Source: Deltaproteobacteria bacterium
GTDB lineage: Bacteria; Myxococcota_A; Polyangia; HGW-17
Direction: 5' to 3'
Length of the DNA: 50,236 nucleotides
Assembly (NCBI GenBank): GCA_016937155.1
Contig: JAFGWM010000076.1
Location: 1 to 50,236 of the forward strand
Shown here: piece by piece, positions 44,543 through 50,236 of the stretch
How the letters are laid out: the number at the start of each line of letters is the position of its first letter
How positions within the stretch are numbered: the first letter of the stretch is position 1
The notes under the pieces: generated by a model
What the model saw: only the letters and a program-made list of their open reading frames with translations
Database searches by the model: none
What the model was told of the DNA's origin: nothing
Made by a program: the position numbers and the translations under genes

Positions 44543-47007
44543 CTTCTTTTTCCACGGTTTGAAGATGATCTGCCTGATCCTCCCCTGCCCTTTGTGGTAC
44601 CATGATGGTTCCCTGAAGATGATTTTTGATGGTCTGAGGAATTTCTATGATTACGTCTGTTTCCTGCATTTCCCTGCCTTTTTGAGCCTTCGCTACGGGA
44701 AACATCATGGCTGTCAAAATTTCTGGATTTATCTGTGCTGCGTCCTCTGCTTACTGGATTTTTACCGGATTTCTCGACCTTTTTTATTTCCTTCATAAAA
44801 AAGTCTACCTTTATATCTCTTTCAGGTAGAAGAGCAGTTATCCCTTCCGGCATTTCAAAGGAGATTTGTCCCTGTGCTATGTCACATTTCGCTACCATTA
44901 TTTTGACTTTGTCACCAGGCAATACAACTGTATTTTCTTTCATTCCTTTTGCTATACCAAGTTCCTGTATAAATTCCCAGATTTCATCATCAAGCCAGTC
45001 ATATCTTGTAAGTCCTTCAATAAATGGGTGTTCAATGGTGGAAAAGATACCAAAAGTGGTAATTCCGGATACAACGGCTTCATAGACATCCCCTATATGG
45101 GGTCTCATAAACCAGGCTCGGTATATATCAGTGACTTTTCGCTCCAGTTCCACTGCTTTTCGCTCTGCAGCTGTGGTAAAAAAGCTGACTCTGGATGCTT
45201 CCTCTGGTGACTGTAGCCCGTGATTTACTTCATTTCCAATTACTTTTCCTTTTGCAAACCAGTATGCCTTTAAGGCTCTATGTACAGCAAGATCAGGATA
45301 ACGCCTGATTGGGGATGTAAAATGAAGATATGTTTCACTTGCAAGAGCAAAATGACCTACATTTTTCTCACTGTATACTGCCTGTTTCATGCTTCGCAAA
45401 AGGTTATAAAATAATGGTCTGGGTGATTCATGACTCATAATCAGTTTTATTATTTCTGACATATCATCAGTATGAATATCACTTGCCTTAATCCCCATCA
45501 ATGTTGCAAAAACCTTAAAATGCCCCATTTTTTCTTCATCAGGCACCTCATGAATTCTCCATGGTACATTTAACTTTTCTTTAGTAACAAAATCACCCAC
45601 AGCTTCATTTGCAGCAAGCATTGCCTCTTCAACAACATTATACGCAGCTTTAAGATGCGGGTCAGGTCTTAAATTTAGAACATCTCTTACTCTTAAAGGA
45701 TCATCTTCATCAAGAATGACTTTTGCTTCAGGAATATCCAGCTCAAGAGCACCATTTTCCAGTCTTCTTTTATGTAAAATACCAGCAAGTTCATAAAGAA
45801 GCATAATCTGTTCTTTAGCTTGTATCTGTGGGAGCACTTCACCTGTTTCCCAATTCTCAGGATCAGTTTTTATGACAAGGGCAACATCCTCATAACAGAG
45901 TCTTGCATGACTTTTCATTACCGCCGGGAATATTTCATATTCCAGTCTCTTTCCTTTTTCAGAAAAAATAATTTTTGCCACCATACAAAGTCTTTCAACA
46001 TCAGGCTTCAGGCTGCATATTCCACTTGAAAGACTAGAATGAAGCATCGGAATGGATCTGTCAGGAATATAAATACTTAATCCTCTTTTTCTTGCTTCAA
46101 CATCAACCGGGGTTTCAGGAACTACATAATGGGAAACATCTGCAATGGCAACATGAAGAGTGTATTTACCCCCTGCTTTTTCAACATGAACTGCATCATC
46201 AAAATCTCTTGCATCCTTGGGATCGATTGTCATGAGAGGAAGTGAACGCAAATCAACTCTACCTGCTTTATCAGATACACTCACCTCTGCTGGAACACAC
46301 TTCACATAATCCTCAATTTCTTCATTCCACTTATCTAAAATACCACTGAGAATTACAGTTTTTTCCACCTCAGTTGTCAGAATTCCTGGTTCACCAATAA
46401 TTCTGTCAATTGATACCCACATGGGATCAGTTCGACTTTCGGGATAAACATCTATCTGTGCAAGAACAACTTTATCATTTGCATTTCTTGCTGGTTTTCC
46501 TTTGATCATTACTTTGTGGTTTATACGTGGGTCATCAGGCTCAAGGTAAAATGATTTACCTTTTTTCTTCAGTATTCCTGCGAGTTTCTCCCTGCCACGC
46601 CGGGTTATTTCATCCACACGTCCCTCAGGGCCTCTGTTTCCTGGCCATCTGGAAACAAAGACAGTATCACCGTCCAGAGCTGGTCCAATATTTTCAGGAG
46701 AGACATAAATATCCTCAAGATTTTCTCCTGCTCTGACAAAACCACTTCCACCCGCAGTAATTCTAATTTCACCCTCCACCGTACCGAAACTTTTTCTCAC
46801 ACTCTCATTTTTCAATGAATAGCGTCCTCCCCCTGTCTTGATAAAAATCCCCTCCTCAGTCAGTTCATCAGCCAGTTCCCTGATAAGAGTTCTGTCCTTT
46901 CTCGTTGATTCAGTACCCTTTAAAAAATCGGTAAGTGTAGCCTTCCCGTTTTCAGTGCATATCAGTGTGATTATATTTTTCAGTTCGGTTCGTTCTTTGT
47001 CGTTCAT
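44539..47007 (-). CDS. rnr: Ribonuclease R
   Basis: 822-aa processive 3'-5' exoribonuclease of the RNase II superfamily. Order: an N-terminal winged-helix region (about 1-65), cold-shock domains (about 70-240) and the RNB domain with DPKDARDFDDAVHVEK holding the catalytic aspartates. RGLSIYIPDRSIPMLH and HFTSPIRRYPDLAVHRAL follow, then an S1 domain (about 640-730). A Ser/Gly/Lys/Arg-rich tail (about 740-822) probably binds RNA. The ATG overlaps the stop of the beta-propeller gene by 4 bp. Confidence 0.95.
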   Translation of the reverse strand: MNDKERTELKNIITLICTENGKATLTDFLKGTESTRKDRTLIRELADELTEEGIFIKTGGGRYSLKNESVRKSFGTVEGEIRITAGGSGFVRAGENLEDIYVSPENIGPALDGDTVFVSRWPGNRGPEGRVDEITRRGREKLAGILKKKGKSFYLEPDDPRINHKVMIKGKPARNANDKVVLAQIDVYPESRTDPMWVSIDRIIGEPGILTTEVEKTVILSGILDKWNEEIEDYVKCVPAEVSVSDKAGRVDLRSLPLMTIDPKDARDFDDAVHVEKAGGKYTLHVAIADVSHYVVPETPVDVEARKRGLSIYIPDRSIPMLHSSLSSGICSLKPDVERLCMVAKIIFSEKGKRLEYEIFPAVMKSHARLCYEDVALVIKTDPENWETGEVLPQIQAKEQIMLLYELAGILHKRRLENGALELDIPEAKVILDEDDPLRVRDVLNLRPDPHLKAAYNVVEEAMLAANEAVGDFVTKEKLNVPWRIHEVPDEEKMGHFKVFATLMGIKASDIHTDDMSEIIKLIMSHESPRPLFYNLLRSMKQAVYSEKNVGHFALASETYLHFTSPIRRYPDLAVHRALKAYWFAKGKVIGNEVNHGLQSPEEASRVSFFTTAAERKAVELERKVTDIYRAWFMRPHIGDVYEAVVSGITTFGIFSTIEHPFIEGLTRYDWLDDEIWEFIQELGIAKGMKENTVVLPGDKVKIMVAKCDIAQGQISFEMPEGITALLPERDIKVDFFMKEIKKVEKSGKNPVSRGRSTDKSRNFDSHDVSRSEGSKRQGNAGNRRNHRNSSDHQKSSSGNHHGTTKGRGGSGRSSSNRGKRR

Positions 47008-48278
47008 TTTTCACCAGAATCTGCATAAAGCAGTGTTCCCTTCCATGTTCCGAGAATTATCCCGTTATCCATGATTGAAACTGTTGTATCCGGAATATCC
47101 TTTAAACGTATATTCCATTTTAAATTACCACTGGAGTTGAGATGAAAAATATTTCTGTTCTCACAACCAAAGATGGTTTCTCCAGTGTCGTTCACTGAAA
47201 TGCCGGCCAGTACTCTTCCACCGGCATTGTATCTCCATTTAATGTTTCCCTTCAAATCAATTGCATAAATATATCCGTCATTTCCACCCCAGTATATTGT
47301 ATCCTCAGAAAATGCGCCACTATGACGAAAATCATCACTTCCGATAAATTTCCAGACCAGTTTGCCCGTTTCCCTGTTCAGAGCATGAATTGCGTTGTCA
47401 TCACACCCTGTTATTACAAGACAACCAGCAAGAAGAGGTCGGGAATCACACTGTCCCCTCACTGAATACCTGAAACGTTCTTTTCCAGAAGATGAGATAC
47501 TGATTATTTCACCACCGAGAGTCGCAAAAAATAAATTACCTTCGTTATCGGCTGTTATACCGCCTCTGACATGACTCTTTACCTTAAACAGAAAAATAAC
47601 CTTTCCTTCTGGTGATACAGATGCAACACCTGCACCGCCAACAATAACATTTCCTGTAGAATCGAGAAACAGCGAGCCATCAATATCACATCTGACTTTT
47701 TCAGGATCTGCTCCTTTTGCTGGTGAGCATTCCCAGATTCGTATTTTCCACAACAGCTTGCCTGAATCTACTGAAATAGCGTAAAGATGGTCATCATCGC
47801 TTCCTGAATACAAAGTTTTCCCATCTCTGGATAGTATTGGATCTCCCCAGATTTTATCCCCGGTTTTATATTTCCAGTTGGTTTTAAAATTACCATCTAT
47901 TAAAGAAACGCTGTTAATATTTCCGGTGTGGTCCCCGAAGAAAATTTTATTTCCATTAATTAGAGGAGTTGATGTAATCCTACTGAATTTTCCCATTTTA
48001 ATAAAATTTGAGGGTTTTTTGTTTAAATTGAATTTCTGTCGATTCCAGTATTTCTTTTTCCCATTTAAAATTCGACCTGCAACAAGATCCAGTGAACAGT
48101 TATAGTTCTTTTTCATAGGTTTAGGTGGTTTAGAACTTATAGTTTTATCTTCCTTATTTTGTATTTTACATGGTGGACAGGAAGTACCTTTTGGTGCAGG
48201 ACAGGCAGTTACCTTGGTATTCTGACATGATACGAAAAACAGAAACAGCAATAAAAAAGATGCATTAGAAATTCTCAT
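47004..48278 (-). CDS. PQQ-type beta-propeller lipoprotein
   Basis: 424-aa lipoprotein (signal MRISNASFLLLFLFFVSC with lipobox). After a Cys/Pro-rich spacer (CPAPKGTSCPPCK) come seven or so PQQ-like blades: SRDGKTLYSGSDDDHLYAIS, TGKLVWKFIG, SEDTIYWGGNDGYIYAIDLKG, TGETIFGCENRNIFHLNSSG. Structurally similar to BamB and quinoprotein-dehydrogenase propellers, but catalytic residues for PQQ chemistry are not evident, so a scaffolding or sensing role is likely. The chosen start fits the signal peptide; the frame extends to 48368 without one. Sandwiched between the PilZ gene and rnr. Confidence 0.8.
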   Translation of the reverse strand: MRISNASFLLLFLFFVSCQNTKVTACPAPKGTSCPPCKIQNKEDKTISSKPPKPMKKNYNCSLDLVAGRILNGKKKYWNRQKFNLNKKPSNFIKMGKFSRITSTPLINGNKIFFGDHTGNINSVSLIDGNFKTNWKYKTGDKIWGDPILSRDGKTLYSGSDDDHLYAISVDSGKLLWKIRIWECSPAKGADPEKVRCDIDGSLFLDSTGNVIVGGAGVASVSPEGKVIFLFKVKSHVRGGITADNEGNLFFATLGGEIISISSSGKERFRYSVRGQCDSRPLLAGCLVITGCDDNAIHALNRETGKLVWKFIGSDDFRHSGAFSEDTIYWGGNDGYIYAIDLKGNIKWRYNAGGRVLAGISVNDTGETIFGCENRNIFHLNSSGNLKWNIRLKDIPDTTVSIMDNGIILGTWKGTLLYADSGEK

Positions 48279-48339
48279 CACTCCCCTTATACTCCTGAAT
48301 TGTATTTTTGTATAAGAAAATAACCGGGTTGTATATTTA

Positions 48340-49911
48340 TCAGTTGTACGAAACCCTGATATATCCATCAGATGATTTTACTCTGACTTTTGCTGGCTTA
48401 CGGAAGGTGTATAAAATAAATCTCTCCCCATTTTTCTTCTTTATAACTTTTACTTTTCTTAAAATTTTCCTGTCAGGAGAGTGAATTCCTTTTAAAAGTT
48501 CTGACTTCGCAGTTGTATCAATTACTATTCCTGGAGGTGATGCCAGAAAATAATGAGAAATTCTTCCTGCGCTGCCACCTAGCGGAATACTGATTTGCTT
48601 TATTTTCCCATTCAATTTGGCAGAGAGTGCTCTTACCGAATTTTCTTTTTTTAGCAAAGTTGGCGATTTATTTTCGGAAGTTTTTACCTCCGGTTCAGAA
48701 ATGGTTTTAACTGTTGGGTTATGAACAACCTTTACCGGATAAGGTGTTCCCTTTTCGTATGGGATTGCCATATTTCCATTTATCATCCCCGCAAGTTCAG
48801 AATCGTTTGGCTCTGAAGCTACTTTGCCGGATGAACCGGATGACCACGCTCCATAACCAAAAAATATGATTCCAGCTATTAACACAATTCCTGTGGCCAG
48901 TTTTGTCAGTGGCCATGGACTTTTTACACCGGCTATTGGAAATGTATCATTTCTTACCATTGGAGCCGGAAACCGCATTTCAGAACTTAACTCAGGAATT
49001 GTATTTCCGGATTCTCTGTATTTACGGTTAAAATCCTCTATTTTATTTTTTTCAATTGCCGGCTCGAAATTACAAACTGGATTCTTTTCAGAGGATTCAG
49101 GTTGTAAATCAGGGTTAATGGAACTACTGACACCATCTGTTGGAGGAGGCGGAACGTAATCAGTTGTTGAAGTTGAAGACATTTCTTCGCTTTCAAAAAT
49201 CCCCTCTTCCTCCTCATGCCAGCACTGAAGAGGTTGAGTTGAACGTCGGACAATTTCTTCACCCCAGCTTTCCAGAGAAAATTCTATGCCCATTTTCACA
49301 GATGGTATTCCACCAACATTTTCAGGTTCAAATTTCAGCCAACTGATTCGTCCTTCCTCCATTTGCCCGTTAGGCCCATCGCAGATTATTTTCTGCCCCG
49401 TTTTGAGAAAAGGAAGAGCAACCGTCAGATGCATCCCCGCAGCATTATGAGAAATGAGATTGCCCGAGAGATGCTGGGTTTCTGGAATCTGAATATTTAC
49501 TTTTGGCGGTGAAAATCGCATAGCATCATCAGGCAAAGAGTTGAACGTACTGTAATGTCTGGCATATTCATTATGCATCGTTATAATACGTCTTATTCTT
49601 TCCAGATATTCATCCTTTATATCTATGAATTTTAATCCCATACCCGGAGTTGGCATACTACCCTCAGGACCGGGTCTGGACCAGATTACTCTGGCTCTAA
49701 CCACTATTTCCTCTGGAGCATCTCCCGGATCAAACCTGACAAGTATCTCGGTTCCTGTATCCAAAGGATAGGAGGTTTGAACAAAAATTCCCCCTTCACC
49801 CAAATCGAGCATTGAAAGAATCTGATGAGGTGAATCATCAGAACTTTGACATTCGACAGCACCAAGCACTGGAATTCTCTGATTGTGGTCTTCACTGGTA
49901 ACAATAACCAT
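48340..49911 (-). CDS. PilZ-PilZ-TM-AMIN fusion protein
   Basis: 523-aa membrane protein. Residues about 5-112 and 130-225 are two PilZ-type domains. The first has LDLGEGGIFVQT at the usual DxSxxG place, with Gly instead of Ser, and only one Arg of the RxxxR motif. The second lacks the motif, so c-di-GMP binding is doubtful. A Pro/Ser-rich acidic linker leads to one membrane helix at about 338-356. The outer region ends in an AMIN-like domain (about 435-523: ISIPLGGSAGRISHYFLASP, GIVIDTTAKSELLKG), which in other proteins binds peptidoglycan or places secretin/amidase complexes. Start 49911 chosen for AGGAG nine bases upstream. First gene of its operon. Confidence 0.8.
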   Translation of the reverse strand: MVIVTSEDHNQRIPVLGAVECQSSDDSPHQILSMLDLGEGGIFVQTSYPLDTGTEILVRFDPGDAPEEIVVRARVIWSRPGPEGSMPTPGMGLKFIDIKDEYLERIRRIITMHNEYARHYSTFNSLPDDAMRFSPPKVNIQIPETQHLSGNLISHNAAGMHLTVALPFLKTGQKIICDGPNGQMEEGRISWLKFEPENVGGIPSVKMGIEFSLESWGEEIVRRSTQPLQCWHEEEEGIFESEEMSSTSTTDYVPPPPTDGVSSSINPDLQPESSEKNPVCNFEPAIEKNKIEDFNRKYRESGNTIPELSSEMRFPAPMVRNDTFPIAGVKSPWPLTKLATGIVLIAGIIFFGYGAWSSGSSGKVASEPNDSELAGMINGNMAIPYEKGTPYPVKVVHNPTVKTISEPEVKTSENKSPTLLKKENSVRALSAKLNGKIKQISIPLGGSAGRISHYFLASPPGIVIDTTAKSELLKGIHSPDRKILRKVKVIKKKNGERFILYTFRKPAKVRVKSSDGYIRVSYN

Positions 49912-50120
49912 GATCAATATCTCCTGGTTTTTGCTAACACAGTTTTTATTGTTTCTCAAAAAGTTGAACTTTTTAGGGTTCTTTCCGAAAGTGGATGTGG
50001 CTCACACGGCCGAGATGAATCTGACCTTCTTAAATAATCCTGATACCCAAGCTATACCTTTCCGAGTGTTTGATATGTGGGCTGGCCTAATATTCTGAAT
50101 TTTAATAATCCTATTCCTAT
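49912..50120. other. Upstream region of the PilZ operon
   Basis: A gap holding no gene I can support. It contains a 17-nt palindrome (49958-49974: AAAAAGTT-G-AACTTTTT) overlapping a possible -35 (TTGAGA on the minus strand, 49954-49959). A weak -10 (TAGCAA, 49931-49936) lies 17 bp further on, close to the start codon. The palindrome may be the operator of the PilZ-propeller-rnr-dgt operon. Confidence 0.35.
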
Positions 50121-50236
50121 TCACCCACCCTTGGTTAGTTTTTCCCTCTTTTTCCCTCCTCTCTTTCAACCCACCCAGGTTAGTTTTTTTCACCTCTTTC
50201 CTCCTCTCTTCTTACACGCCCAGGTTAGTTTTTCCC
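50121..50236 (+). repeat. 45-bp tandem repeat at right window end
   Basis: The motif GGTTAGTTTTT begins at 50133, 50178 and 50223, exactly 45 bp apart. Each is preceded by a C-rich box (CACCCACCC, AACCCACCC, ACACGCCCA) and followed by a pyrimidine run (CCCTC...CTCCTCTCTT). Copies one and two are complete and diverged; copy three is cut by the window end. All repeats are strongly pyrimidine-rich on the plus strand and contain no open frame. Confidence 0.8.

Noticed and set aside
1-50236. CRISPR arrays, tRNA or rRNA genes, insertion sequences
   Set aside because: No regularly spaced repeats with unique spacers, no cloverleaf-like sequence with TTC motifs in any gap, and no transposase-like protein were found.

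Overview
The window is about 50 kb of bacterial chromosome. It is AT-rich, with about forty tightly packed genes, almost all on the minus strand. No rRNA, tRNA, transposase, phage gene or CRISPR array was seen. The protein style points to a low-GC member of the Myxococcota/Bradymonadota (old Deltaproteobacteria) living anaerobically. The signs are lipoproteins with long Asn/Thr or Asp/Ser linkers, MopE-like Cys-rich proteins with DNNC-type motifs, PPC-like C-terminal modules, a Ser/Thr kinase with a C-terminal PEGA-like region, PilZ proteins, and glutamate fermentation by the methylaspartate route. This placement is inferred from protein style, not from a marker-gene tree.

Layout. Positions 1-2218 hold msrA-pgi. 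Positions 2359-4934 hold preT-preA, a dihydropyrimidine dehydrogenase-type pair. Positions 5102-14816 are the metabolic centrepiece, a nine-gene operon: gntR, glmS, glmL, glmE, mal, an AtuA-family gene, a DUF4387 gene, a P-loop NTPase gene and a class I fumarase-like gene. Glutamate mutase (GlmS/GlmE, with GlmL as accessory) makes 3-methylaspartate, Mal deaminates it to mesaconate, and the fumarase-like enzyme probably hydrates mesaconate to citramalate. No citramalate lyase is present. The AtuA, DUF4387 and NTPase genes have no established role and are the best candidates for something new. The first gene is a GntR regulator, and its promoter carries a perfect GGTATATACC palindrome over the -10 box, so the operon looks self-regulated.

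Positions 14817-15651 contain no intact gene, only a decayed reading frame. Next come an unknown protein, Hsp33, and an envelope lipoprotein with an L,D-transpeptidase-like motif. After these lie a PAS/PocR hybrid histidine kinase, a CoA-disulfide-reductase/rhodanese fusion and a leucine-rich-repeat lipoprotein. Positions 25810-28750 hold a beta-lactamase-like lipoprotein gene split by an in-frame TAG and an SGNH-hydrolase lipoprotein.

Positions 28812-36280 hold rsmG, rpsA, a deoxyhypusine-synthase-like gene, ahcY and two tandem MopE-like lipoproteins. Positions 36433-42510 form a compact cluster: psd, a methyltransferase, a YgiQ-type radical SAM protein, a Ser/Thr kinase and a NeuD-like acyltransferase. 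A UbiA-family prenyltransferase runs divergently from psd. The right end (43511-49911) is a second compact operon: a PilZ-TM-AMIN protein, a PQQ-type beta-propeller lipoprotein, rnr and dgt.

Both ends of the window carry copies of the same C-rich repeat (ACCCACCC.GGTTAG) in opposite orientation, tandem with a 45-bp period at the right end. They are probably dispersed repeats that broke the assembly.
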